From the NCBI RefSeq assembly GCF_900101825.1, contig NZ_FNAG01000001.1:62001-126000 (forward strand): a stretch of 64,000 nucleotides of DNA, written 5' to 3'. The DNA comes from Aquimonas voraii (GTDB taxonomy: Bacteria > Pseudomonadota > Gammaproteobacteria > Xanthomonadales > Xanthomonadaceae). Of this stretch, positions 1 to 7,871 are shown piece after piece. The position numbers and the translations under genes are program-made. Positions within the stretch are counted from its first letter, which is position 1, and each line of letters begins with the position of its first letter. The notes beneath the pieces were generated by a model. That model did not search any database and had not been told where the DNA came from. It saw nothing but the letters and a program-made list of their open reading frames with translations.

Positions 1-566
1 CCGAGGTGCTGGACGTCGGCTGCGGCGGCGGGCTGCTGTCCGAGGCCTTGGCGTCGCGTGGCGCCCGCGTCACCGCGCTCGACCTCTCGCCCGAAGTGCT
101 GGAGGCCGCGCGTCTGCACCTCTATGAATCGGGCCTCAAGGTCGACTATCGCGAACAGTCGGTCGAATCGCTGGCCGATGAATGCCCGGCGCGCTTCGAC
201 GCGATCACCTGCATGGAGATGCTGGAGCACGTGCCCGATCCGGCCTCGGTGGTTGAGGCCTGCGCGCGCCTGCTGAAGCCCGGCGGACGGCTGTTCCTGT
301 CGACGCTCAACCGGACGCCTGCCGCCTTCGGCCTTGCCATCCTTGGCGCCGAATACGTCATGCGTCTGCTGCCGCGCGGCACCCACCGCTACGCGCAGTT
401 CATCCGCCCCTCCGAGCTGGCCGGCGCGATCCGCGGCGCGGGGCTGGAACTCGAAGACGTCAGCGGTCTGCACTACAACCCTCTGACCCGTTCGGCGACG
501 GTGGGTGGGCACACCCAGGTCAACTACCTCGCCTGCGCAGTCAAGCCGGAGAGCGGCCGTGGCTGA
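1..566 (+). CDS. ubiG: UbiG, ubiquinone biosynthesis O-methyltransferase (5' end outside window)
   Basis: Class I SAM-dependent methyltransferase that does both O-methylations of ubiquinone synthesis. The reading frame is open from base 3, so the N-terminus lies left of the window; about 187 residues are visible against roughly 240 in the family. The SAM motif I LDVGCGGG is at the very start, followed by an acidic residue after strand 2 (VTALDLS), the post-I motif [13 protein letters not shown] and the UbiG-typical [15 protein letters not shown]. The tail [13 protein letters not shown] is typical of UbiG. The stop overlaps the start of the next gene by 8 bp, so the two are probably co-translated. 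The identification is firm; only the start is missing. Confidence 0.95.
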   Translation, partial: EVLDVGCGGGLLSEALASRGARVTALDLSPEVLEAARLHLYESGLKVDYREQSVESLADECPARFDAITCMEMLEHVPDPASVVEACARLLKPGGRLFLSTLNRTPAAFGLAILGAEYVMRLLPRGTHRYAQFIRPSELAGAIRGAGLELEDVSGLHYNPLTRSATVGGHTQVNYLACAVKPESGRG

Positions 567-1227
567 GCGTGGCGCGGTGCTGTTCGATCTCGACGGCACG
601 CTGGTGGACAGCGCCGCCGACCTGCTGCATGCGGCCAATGTGCTGCGCGCGCGGCGGGGGCTTGAGGCCTTCGCGATGGCACCGTTCCGGCCCTTCGTCT
701 CGCGCGGCGCGCGCGCCATGCTGGGCGCTTCACTGCCGGGCTTCACCCCCGAGGACGAGGCCACGCTGGCCGAGTTCCTGGGCGTCTATGCCGAAGCCGT
801 GGCTGCACACTCGCGCCTGTTCCCCGGTGTCGAGAGCCTGCTCGATGCCATCGAAGCCCGCGGTCTGCGCTGGGGCATCGTCACCAACAAGGCCGAGGGC
901 CTCGCGCGCCCGCTCTGCGAGGCGCTGCGCCTGTTGCCGCGCTGCGCGGTGCTGATCGGCGGCGACAGCCTGCCGCAGCGCAAGCCGCATCCCTTGCCCT
1001 TGATTGAGGCCTGCCGGCGCATCGAGGCCGCGCCCGCGGCCAGCCTCTACCTCGGCGATGACCCGCGTGACATCGAGGCCGCCCACGCGGCCGGGCTGCG
1101 CGGCATCGCCGTCGACTGGGGCTATTACGATCCGGCCCATCCGCCTGGTGCCTGGGGGGCGCAGCGGGTCATCAGCGCGCCTGTGCACCTGCTGGACGAG
1201 CCCCTGCTGCGCGAGCGTGCGGCATGA
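559..1227 (+). CDS. mupP: HAD-family phosphatase next to ubiG (MupP or Gph)
   Basis: A 222-residue HAD phosphatase with motif [10 protein letters not shown] (nucleophile D10, D12), motif II in GIVTNK, the lysine motif RKPHPLPL and motif [16 protein letters not shown] chose the GTG at 559 because it puts motif I near residue 10, as in relatives, and overlaps ubiG; a longer frame from 505 would run inside ubiG. Such proteins are often labelled phosphoglycolate phosphatase. In Pseudomonas the gene beside ubiG is MupP, the N-acetylmuramate-6-phosphate phosphatase of cell-wall recycling, and that position makes MupP the more likely identity here. The family is certain but the substrate is inferred. 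The stop overlaps the next gene as ATGA. Confidence 0.8.
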   Translation: MAERGAVLFDLDGTLVDSAADLLHAANVLRARRGLEAFAMAPFRPFVSRGARAMLGASLPGFTPEDEATLAEFLGVYAEAVAAHSRLFPGVESLLDAIEARGLRWGIVTNKAEGLARPLCEALRLLPRCAVLIGGDSLPQRKPHPLPLIEACRRIEAAPAASLYLGDDPRDIEAAHAAGLRGIAVDWGYYDPAHPPGAWGAQRVISAPVHLLDEPLLRERAA

Positions 1228-2024
1228 GCGAGGCCAGCCTGCAGGCGCAGCTTCAGAAGCTCGAATCGCGTCGTCCTGAACTCGCACTGCAAACGATCTT
1301 CCTGCCGGCCGCGCAGCGCGATCGCATCGCGCTCTGGTACGCGCTGCAGGACGAGATCGAGGAGGCCTGCTTCGAGCTGTCCGAGCCCTTCATCGCCCAG
1401 ACCAAGCTTGGCTGGTGGGCCGAGGAGCTGGAGCGCGGCGCCCGCGGCGAGGGGCGCCATCCGCTGGTGCAGGCCTTCTTCGATCTGCCGGCGGCGCGCG
1501 CCGCGGACGCATCGCTTTGGCGGGCGCTGCCGCTGTCTGCCCTCGATCTGGTCGAGCGCGAGCTGGCGCCCGGCTCGGTCGAGCAGGCGCTGACGGCGCT
1601 GCGTCCCTTGGCGTCCGCTTTCGATCAGCTCGAGCGTGCCCTGTTTGGCGGCGACAGCGCGGAGTCGATGATTGCGATCGAACTGCTGCTGCGCCGTCAG
1701 CAGCGCGCAGCCATCGGCCATCACGCGCAGGCGCGGCTGCCGCGCAACCTGCTGGCCCGTCATGGCCTCGCGCCGGCGCATCTGGCCGAGCCCGACAAGC
1801 GCGCGCCGCGCGCCGCTTTCACCCGTGACTTCGCGGAGGAGCTGCGCGCCCTGCAGCCATCCATGCGCTCCCGTAGCGCGCGGCCGCGCGCCCTGCAGAC
1901 CGCCGTGCTGGTCTGGCAATTGGAGCGGCTGGTCCGGCACGGCGAGCCCGCGGCGCCGCGCGGTTTCGGCCTGATGCTGGCGCTGTGGCGCGCCGCCCGG
2001 GGCAGTGCGCCGCTGCCGGGTTGA
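1224..2024 (+). CDS. Squalene/phytoene-synthase-fold protein, probably non-prenyl-transferring
   Basis: A 266-residue protein translationally coupled (ATGA) to the phosphatase. Its N-terminal third has the SQS/PSY-family signature, a helix RIALWYALQDEIEEACFELSEP followed at once by LGWWAEELERG, which in the family reads roughly as rLqWWreeL. True synthases carry two Asp-rich DxxxD motifs for Mg-diphosphate; I cannot find a convincing copy of either. It therefore resembles the NDUFAF6-like branch of the fold rather than a carotenoid or squalene synthase, and no other carotenoid genes are nearby. Its position with ubiG could hint at a quinone or respiratory-assembly role, but that is speculation. 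Confidence 0.65.
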   Translation: MSEASLQAQLQKLESRRPELALQTIFLPAAQRDRIALWYALQDEIEEACFELSEPFIAQTKLGWWAEELERGARGEGRHPLVQAFFDLPAARAADASLWRALPLSALDLVERELAPGSVEQALTALRPLASAFDQLERALFGGDSAESMIAIELLLRRQQRAAIGHHAQARLPRNLLARHGLAPAHLAEPDKRAPRAAFTRDFAEELRALQPSMRSRSARPRALQTAVLVWQLERLVRHGEPAAPRGFGLMLALWRAARGSAPLPG

Positions 2025-2249
2025 GCGGGCGTCGCGCGACACAGTGTTGTCGCGAGCGTGCGCGAGCACTCAGCTTGAGGCGGGTATAGTCGTCCGCAGT
2101 CCCTGGTACGCCGATCCTGCCCGGCGCCGTGGTGCCTTCCGATCGGCGGCAAATGTGCATGCACGATCGTGAAGGCTTGACGTGAAGGCGACAGCCCCCC
2201 ACCTAAGGTGCAGCCGGCCCATCCCATGACCGATTACGAGGAGACCCCC

Positions 2250-3236
2250 GTGTCCCCACCCATTGCCGACAACACCGTGCGCGCAATGCCCGACATCGCC
2301 TCCGAAGCCAAGCCCGCCGTCGCCGGTGTGCTGGATTGGGTGGGCATGGGGCAGATCGAAGTGCCGGTCAGCGTGGCCAACGCCGAAGGGCAGACGGTCA
2401 CCTCGGGGGCGCGCGTCACTGCCTTCGTCAACCTCAAGCGACCGGACGTGCGCGGCATCCACATGTCGCGACTGTATCTCCACGTCGACAAGACCCTGTC
2501 GAACGAGGCGCTGTCGCCGACCAGCCTGCGCCGCCTGCTCAAGGATTTTCTGGAGTCGCACGCGGACCTGTCGGATCGCGCGTTCGTGCGCGTCGAATTC
2601 GAGCATCTGGTGCGCCGACGGGCGCTGAAGAGCGACAACTCGGGCTGGAAGAGCTACCCCTGCGTGATCACCGGCCTGATGGAACACGGACAGTTCCAGG
2701 TGGAGCTGTCGGTGCAGATTCCGTATTCCAGCACCTGCCCCTGCTCGGCGGCGCTGGCGCGGCAGTTGATCCAGGAGCAGTTCCAGACTGACTTCCCGGC
2801 CGGTGCCGGCATTGATCGCGAGTCCGTGTTGGCCTGGCTTGGCACCGAGCGCGGTATTCGCGCGACGCCGCACAGCCAGCGCTCGACGGCCGAGGTGCGC
2901 GTGCGCCTGCTGCCGTCCTTCGCCAACTTCCCGATCATCGACGTCATCGACCGTATCGAGGACGCGCTGAAGACGCCGGTGCAGTCGGCGGTCAAGCGCG
3001 AGGACGAGCAGGCCTTCGCCCTACTGAACGGCGAGAACCTGATGTTCTGCGAGGACGCCGCCCGCCGCATGCAGGCTGCGCTGAACGCCGACGAGCGCAT
3101 CGCCGATTTCTGGGTGCGTGCCTCCCACTACGAAAGCCTACATCCGCACAACGCGGTGGCGGTGGCGGTGAAGGGCGTACCCGGCGGCTACGCCAGCGGG
3201 CTGGACTGGATCGCCCGGCTGTCCGATCACCACTGA
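2250..3236 (+). CDS. folE2: GTP cyclohydrolase FolE2 (type IB)
   Basis: Converts GTP to 7,8-dihydroneopterin triphosphate, the first step of folate synthesis. The 328-residue product carries the FolE2 signatures VNLKRPDVRGIHMSRLY, FEHLVRRRALKS, the metal-binding PYSSTCPCSAAL with its paired cysteines, and FCEDAARR near the end. GTG 2250 is the preferred start: GAGGAG at 2238-2243 lies 6 bases before it. ATG 2226 is possible but has no comparable ribosome site. Type IB enzymes accept several metals and are often induced when zinc is scarce. I see no clear Zur box in the 225-base upstream gap; a TATAGT at 2085-2090 is the best -10 candidate. No folE paralogue is in this window. Confidence 0.93.
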   Translation: MSPPIADNTVRAMPDIASEAKPAVAGVLDWVGMGQIEVPVSVANAEGQTVTSGARVTAFVNLKRPDVRGIHMSRLYLHVDKTLSNEALSPTSLRRLLKDFLESHADLSDRAFVRVEFEHLVRRRALKSDNSGWKSYPCVITGLMEHGQFQVELSVQIPYSSTCPCSAALARQLIQEQFQTDFPAGAGIDRESVLAWLGTERGIRATPHSQRSTAEVRVRLLPSFANFPIIDVIDRIEDALKTPVQSAVKREDEQAFALLNGENLMFCEDAARRMQAALNADERIADFWVRASHYESLHPHNAVAVAVKGVPGGYASGLDWIARLSDHH

Positions 3237-3255
3237 CCGCAAGCCATGCACAGGC

Positions 3256-3284
3256 AAAAACCCCGGCCTGAGGCCGGGGTTTTT
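3256..3284. terminator. Bidirectional terminator between folE2 and slp
   Basis: Near-perfect inverted repeat with arms AAAAACCCCGGCCT and AGGCCGGGGTTTTT, giving a GC stem flanked by A5 on one side and T5 on the other. It sits between two convergent genes and can end transcription in both directions. Confidence 0.93.
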
Positions 3285-3305
3285 GCTTTCAGCGCCGGGC
3301 GGCAT

Positions 3306-3818
3306 TCACCAGAACGGCCGCCACCAAGGGCCCCAGTAGGGCGAGCGGTAGGGATAGGCGTAGCGCGGGTCGACGCGTTCCTCGCGCTCCTCCCAGAGGT
3401 ACACGACCTCGGCGTCGAGGCGCGGGTACTTGAAGTCGTAGCCGCCGACCGCGCGCTGTTCGAAGCCGCTGATCCGGCCGGTGACGGTGACATCGCGCCC
3501 CTCGGCGAACAGGGCCGGGTCGTAGAAGCCGCTGCGGCAGGCGATGAAGCGGCCGTCGGTGGCCTCGCGCTGCGTCTGGGGCTTGCCGTCCGAGCGCAGC
3601 GGGCGGGAGAGGACGGTGAAGCAGGTGCGGCTGGCCTCGGGCTCGACGGCGATGAGGCTGCCGCCCCAGCGCACGCTGGCGCCCGCCGTGCCCTGCTGGC
3701 TGGCCTGTTCCGGGCTCAGGGCGCTGAACTCGCCGCGGATGGGCTTGGGTGCCGAGGCGCAGGCGCCCAGCGCGAGCGCGGCGAATGCAATCGGCAGCAA
3801 TCGAAGGCGTGGACTCAT
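3306..3818 (-). CDS. slp: Slp-family outer-membrane lipoprotein
   Basis: A 170-residue lipoprotein with a signal peptide and lipobox LGAC (Cys20). The body matches the Slp family: a central GG-S-hhh segment (VRWGGSLIAVEP), a line ending in PLRSDGKPQ, GRFIACRSGFYDP and a strand-rich end (GRDVTVTGRISGFEQ). Slp proteins are starvation- or stationary-phase-induced lipoproteins whose exact job is not settled. The C-terminus is rich in Pro, Tyr and Trp (YRSPYWGPWWRPFW). It is the last gene of a leftward operon and its ATG overlaps the stop of the transglutaminase gene by 4 bp. Confidence 0.88.
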   Translation of the reverse strand: MSPRLRLLPIAFAALALGACASAPKPIRGEFSALSPEQASQQGTAGASVRWGGSLIAVEPEASRTCFTVLSRPLRSDGKPQTQREATDGRFIACRSGFYDPALFAEGRDVTVTGRISGFEQRAVGGYDFKYPRLDAEVVYLWEEREERVDPRYAYPYRSPYWGPWWRPFW

Positions 3819-5863
3819 GGCTTGACTCCTGGGAATGCGGAGGAAGAGGCAGGTGATCGAGGGCGCCGCGGGCGGAAGGCGCGCAGCTCGCGGATCAGGC
3901 GCGTGCGCCGTGCGTCATCGGCCTCGCCAGCGTAGCGCTGGGCGCTGTAATCCTCACTGAGTTCGATCAGGCTTGTTGCCTGTTCGGGCAGCGCTGCCGC
4001 CGCGCGGCGTCCGAAGCTGAGCGGCGCCTCGTCGGCCGCGCGCTCGATACCCAGCCTCGCCAGCCGACGACAGAACAGCAGCCAGGCGGCCACCATGGGA
4101 TCGGCGTTGCGCGGGCCGCCGCGCAGAACCAGCCAGAGCGTGAGCGCCAGCGCGAGGCCGAAGGCGCCGGCCAGCGCCAGTCCGACCTCGCGCCAATTGC
4201 CGGCATCGATGCCGAAGCTCAGCAGCAGGCTGCGCTGGCGTGCGGCATTGAAACCCAGCACCAGGGTGTTCCAGCCGTGGCGCAGCCAGTCGGCGGCGTC
4301 GAGCAGGGCGCCCAGTCCATCGAAGCGCCCGCGCTCGCGGCTGGCCAGGCCGCCGTCATCGAGAATGCGCTCCGGCGCGACCGCTGCCGTGGGATCGACC
4401 CGCACCCAGCCGCGGCCCTGCAGCCAGATCTCGCTCCAGGCGTGCGCATCGGACTGGCGCACCACCACGTAATCGCCCAGCGGGTTGTAGAAGCCGCCGT
4501 GGTAGCCGGTCACCACTCGCGCCGGGATGCCCGCCATGCGCATCATCACGGTGAAGGCCGAGGCGAAGTGCTCGCAGAACCCCTCTCGGGTCTCGAACAG
4601 GAATTCGTCGACGCTGTCGCGGCCCAGGGGCGGCGGCGTCAGCGAATAGGTGAACTCGCGGTTGAAGCGGTCCAGCGCCTCCTGCACCAGCTGGGCCTCG
4701 TCCAGCCCCCTCGCGCGCCAGCCCGCCACCAGTTCGGCCGTGCGCGGATTGAAATTGGAGGGCAGGGAGACGTACTGCTGGCGCAGCGTGCGCGGCAGCG
4801 CCGCATCGAAGCTGGCCAAGGGCGCCGAGCGCAGCTGATGGCGGCTGACCTCCGCCAGCGGACGTCGTGCGATCAGGCTGCGATCGCGGTTCAGGCGCAG
4901 CGGGTTGGTCGGGCTCTGCTCGAAGGGGGCGCCCGGCACGTCAAGCGCCATCACCCAGCGGCGGTCGGTAGGCTCCTGCACGAGCTCGTAGTCCAGCCAT
5001 TCGGCACCTTCCTCGACCGCGGGCGCCTCAAAGGCGCGCAGCCACATCGACAGCCGCCAGGTGCGGCCATCGAACTCGCTCAGCACCGGCCCGCGCCAAT
5101 AGAGCTCGGCTGGTTCCGGCCGGCGGCCGCGAAAGCTGGCGCGCAGGATCGGGCTGTCGTCGATGAAGAGCTCGCTGATGTCGCCCGGCGCCATGGTGTC
5201 GCTGAGCCCGGTGCGCGCTTCGGCAGCGTTGTCCGGCAGGCCCCATAGCGGCTGCGGCAGGCGCGGGAACAGCAGGAAGCCCACTGCCGCCAGCGGCAGC
5301 GACAGCAGCATCAGGAGCCCGGTGGCGCGCAGGCGCCGCGAGAGTCCGGGAGCTTCCGTGGGGCTGCCGGTTTCGAGCTCGCTGACCCGCGCCAGCGCGG
5401 TCAGGATCAGCACCGCCGACAGCAGGGCCAGCAGCAGGGTCAGCGGGCCCTGGTCCTGCAGGAAGGCCGCCATGATCGCGAACAGGCTGAAACTCAGCAG
5501 GGCGCGCGCATCGCGCAGGGTGTGGGTCTCCAGCAGCTTCAGCGCCAGCATGGTGGCGAGCAGGCCAGCGCCGGTATCGCGGCCGAACTTGAAGCCGTAG
5601 ACGTAGAGCACCAGGCCGGCCACGCCCAGCGTCAGCAGCAGGCGCAGCCAGGCCGGGATGTGCGCGCCGCGCAGGCCGGCGCCGGCGCCGGCCAGCCCCA
5701 GCAGCACCAGCAGCGGCCCGAGCCAGCCGCTCAACTGCAGCCCCAGCGGCAGCAAGGCGGCAAGGCCGGCGGCCACGCACCAGCCGAACACCGGCAGCGG
5801 CAGGCGCGGGCGCGCGGCTTCGCGGCCCAGCAGTGCGCCGAAGCGGGCGGCCAGCGCGTTCAC
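3815..5863 (-). CDS. tgpA: TgpA-type membrane transglutaminase (DUF3488/transglutaminase core/DUF4129)
   Basis: A 682-residue inner-membrane protein. The N-terminal third is a bundle of about six hydrophobic helices (DUF3488), then a periplasmic transglutaminase-like domain with the Cys-His-Asp triad in GFCEHFASAF (about C430), DAHAWSEIW (about H474) and VRVDPTAAV (about D490). One more membrane helix (around 550-570) precedes a cytoplasmic DUF4129-like tail. In Pseudomonas aeruginosa TgpA is essential, but its substrate is unknown. It is flanked by DUF58 and MoxR genes with 4-bp overlaps, the usual MoxR-DUF58-transglutaminase arrangement. All three catalytic residues are present. Confidence 0.9.
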   Translation of the reverse strand: MNALAARFGALLGREAARPRLPLPVFGWCVAAGLAALLPLGLQLSGWLGPLLVLLGLAGAGAGLRGAHIPAWLRLLLTLGVAGLVLYVYGFKFGRDTGAGLLATMLALKLLETHTLRDARALLSFSLFAIMAAFLQDQGPLTLLLALLSAVLILTALARVSELETGSPTEAPGLSRRLRATGLLMLLSLPLAAVGFLLFPRLPQPLWGLPDNAAEARTGLSDTMAPGDISELFIDDSPILRASFRGRRPEPAELYWRGPVLSEFDGRTWRLSMWLRAFEAPAVEEGAEWLDYELVQEPTDRRWVMALDVPGAPFEQSPTNPLRLNRDRSLIARRPLAEVSRHQLRSAPLASFDAALPRTLRQQYVSLPSNFNPRTAELVAGWRARGLDEAQLVQEALDRFNREFTYSLTPPPLGRDSVDEFLFETREGFCEHFASAFTVMMRMAGIPARVVTGYHGGFYNPLGDYVVVRQSDAHAWSEIWLQGRGWVRVDPTAAVAPERILDDGGLASRERGRFDGLGALLDAADWLRHGWNTLVLGFNAARQRSLLLSFGIDAGNWREVGLALAGAFGLALALTLWLVLRGGPRNADPMVAAWLLFCRRLARLGIERAADEAPLSFGRRAAAALPEQATSLIELSEDYSAQRYAGEADDARRTRLIRELRAFRPRRPRSPASSSAFPGVKP

Positions 5864-6831
5864 GGCAGTAGGGCCAGGGCGCGCAGGCCCGCGTGCAGGT
5901 GGGCCTCACCGCGGCCGGGGCCGATCTGCTCGCCGGGCAGGATCAGTTCGGACACCAGGCCGCGACGCTCGGCCTCGACCAGCCAGCGGGCCAGCCGCTC
6001 GATGCGCTGCTCGGGCGGCAGGTGCAGCAGTTGGGCGTAGTCGAGCCGCACTTCGAGGCCGGCCGGGCTTTCGAACTCGCGGACGATCGGCTTGCCGAGC
6101 TGGGCGCTGCGCTTCCAGGCCATCAGTCGCAGCGGATCACCCTGCCGGTGCTCGCGCAGGCCGTGGACCTCCTCGCTGGGGCTGCGCTGGCGGCGCAGGC
6201 CGCTGCTGGCGCCGTCGCCAGGCAGGGGCGGTGGCTGGTCCTCGAGTCGTGGATACACCAGCACCTGCGCCTGCGGGTTCAGCCAACTCCAGACCACGAA
6301 CAGGCCGAGCGGCCAGCGCGTCGACAGCTTGATGCGGCCGACGGGATGCAGGCCCCGGCGGGTGGTGGCGAAGGGCAGGGTCGCGCTGGCCTGGCGCTCC
6401 GGCAGCACTTCGAACACCCGTGCACGGCCCTCGCGCTCGAGGCACAGGCCGCGCCGCGCGCGTCGGCCCTCGCCCACGAAGCGCAGGCGCAGCTCGGCGG
6501 TTTCGCCGGCATGCACGGGAGCTGCGCCCACTTCGACCAGACGCAGACCCGACAGACCCAGCCAGCCGCGCAGCAGGGCGGTGTGCACGCTGGAGGCCAT
6601 CAGGAACACCAGCATCAGCGCCGGGTTGTTGTTGTAGTTGAGGGCGCCGGCGCCCATCACCGCCAGCAGCAGGCCGAAGAACAGGCCGAAGCGGCTGGGC
6701 AGCACATAGATGCGCCGGCGGTGGATTTCGATCGGCAGCGCCTCGGTCTCGCGCAGGCGGGTCAGCGCCGGCAGGCGGCGCTCGGCCTGAGCCTGCGCGA
6801 AACGCCAGGTGCGGGCGGCCAGCGCGCGCAT
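5860..6831 (-). CDS. DUF58 domain protein of the MoxR-TgpA operon
   Basis: A 323-residue protein with two adjacent membrane helices near residues 48-88 (FGLFFGLLLAVMGAGALNYNNNPA) and a C-terminal DUF58 region, recognised by the motif EEVHGLREHRQGDPLRLMAWKRSAQLGKPIVREFE, a fold related to von Willebrand A domains. Such proteins are partners of MoxR ATPases, thought to help assemble or activate complexes. The gene sits between moxR and tgpA, overlapping tgpA by 4 bp, which supports joint function. Its biochemical role is unknown. Confidence 0.88.
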   Translation of the reverse strand: MRALAARTWRFAQAQAERRLPALTRLRETEALPIEIHRRRIYVLPSRFGLFFGLLLAVMGAGALNYNNNPALMLVFLMASSVHTALLRGWLGLSGLRLVEVGAAPVHAGETAELRLRFVGEGRRARRGLCLEREGRARVFEVLPERQASATLPFATTRRGLHPVGRIKLSTRWPLGLFVVWSWLNPQAQVLVYPRLEDQPPPLPGDGASSGLRRQRSPSEEVHGLREHRQGDPLRLMAWKRSAQLGKPIVREFESPAGLEVRLDYAQLLHLPPEQRIERLARWLVEAERRGLVSELILPGEQIGPGRGEAHLHAGLRALALLP

Positions 6832-6842
6832 GCGTGGCGCCC

Positions 6843-7799
6843 TCAGGCCTCGACCGGCACCGAGGCCAGCAGGCGCCGGGCGAGCTCCTCGGCGCTGCCG
6901 CGGCCGGATTCCACCACCAGTCGGTGCGCCGTGGCCTCAACGAACAGGGACTGCACGTCCTCCGGCAGCACGTGGGCGCGCCCCGCCAGCAGGGCGTGGG
7001 CGCGGGCCGCGCGCAGCAGGGCCAGCCCGGCGCGCGGCGACAGGCCGACACGCAGGCCGACGAAATTGCGGCTGGCCGCCAGCAGGCGCTGCACGTAGTC
7101 GATCAGGGCCTCGGAGGCATGCACGGCGCCGACGGCCTCGCGCAGGGCCAGCACGTCCTGCGCCGACAGCTTGGGCGTGCAGCGCTGGATCAGTTCGCGG
7201 CGATCGGCACCGGCCAGCATGGCGCGCTCATGCTCGGCCTCGGGATAGCCCATCGACAGGCGCAGCAGGAAGCGGTCGAGCTGGGAGTCGGGCAGGGGAA
7301 AGGTGCCCGACAGGTCGACAGGGTTCTGGGTGGCGATCACGAAGAAGGGATGAGGCAACGCATGGCAACTGCCATCGATGGTGACCTGCTGCTCGGCCAT
7401 GGCTTCCAGCAGCGCACTCTGCGTGCGCGGCGGTGCGCGGTTGATCTCGTCGGCCAGCAGCAGCTGGGTGAACACCGGGCCCGGATGGAAGCGGAAAGCG
7501 CGCTGATCCGCTTCATAGACCGAGACGCCGAGGATGTCCGAGGGCAGCAGGTCGGCGGTGAACTGCAGGCGCTGGAACTCGAGGCCAAGGGTGGCCGCCA
7601 GGGAGCGCGCGAGCGTGGTCTTCCCCAAACCCGGCAGGTCTTCGACCAGCAGATGGCCGCCGGCGAGCAGGCAGGCGAAGGCCAGCTCGACCTCTCGCGG
7701 TTTGCCCAGCACCAGCCCGTTGACCTGGGCGAGTGCGGCGCTCAGAGCGCTGCGGCTCGCCTCGGGTAGGATCGCGGCCGTTCGGGCAGTGGCGGGCAT
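6843..7799 (-). CDS. moxR: MoxR-family AAA+ ATPase
   Basis: A 318-residue AAA+ ATPase of the MoxR subfamily and first gene of the leftward operon. Walker A is PGLGKTT (about residues 56-62), Walker B is LLLADEINR (D117-E118), followed by the MoxR-typical PPRTQSALLEAM. Sensor 1 lies in FFVIATQNP and the arginine-finger region in LPDSQLDRFLLR. The C-terminal lid contains SPRAGLALLRAARA. MoxR ATPases act as chaperones for partner proteins, usually the VWA-like DUF58 protein encoded next to them, as here. Only 11 bases separate it from the DUF58 gene. Confidence 0.95.
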   Translation of the reverse strand: MPATARTAAILPEASRSALSAALAQVNGLVLGKPREVELAFACLLAGGHLLVEDLPGLGKTTLARSLAATLGLEFQRLQFTADLLPSDILGVSVYEADQRAFRFHPGPVFTQLLLADEINRAPPRTQSALLEAMAEQQVTIDGSCHALPHPFFVIATQNPVDLSGTFPLPDSQLDRFLLRLSMGYPEAEHERAMLAGADRRELIQRCTPKLSAQDVLALREAVGAVHASEALIDYVQRLLAASRNFVGLRVGLSPRAGLALLRAARAHALLAGRAHVLPEDVQSLFVEATAHRLVVESGRGSAEELARRLLASVPVEA

Positions 7800-7871
7800 G
7801 GGCAGGTCCTTGGAGCAGACGATCGAAATCGCGGAAGCGCCGGAGTGTAGACCCGCAGCAGTGAGCGCGGC

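Noticed and set aside
2177-2215. MerR-type promoter (TTGACG ... TAAGGT) upstream of folE2
   Set aside because: The spacer would be 21 bases and the dyad symmetry required for a MerR-family operator is absent.
3246-3935. 229-residue rightward frame over slp
   Set aside because: It starts inside the terminator and lies antisense to a clear lipoprotein gene.
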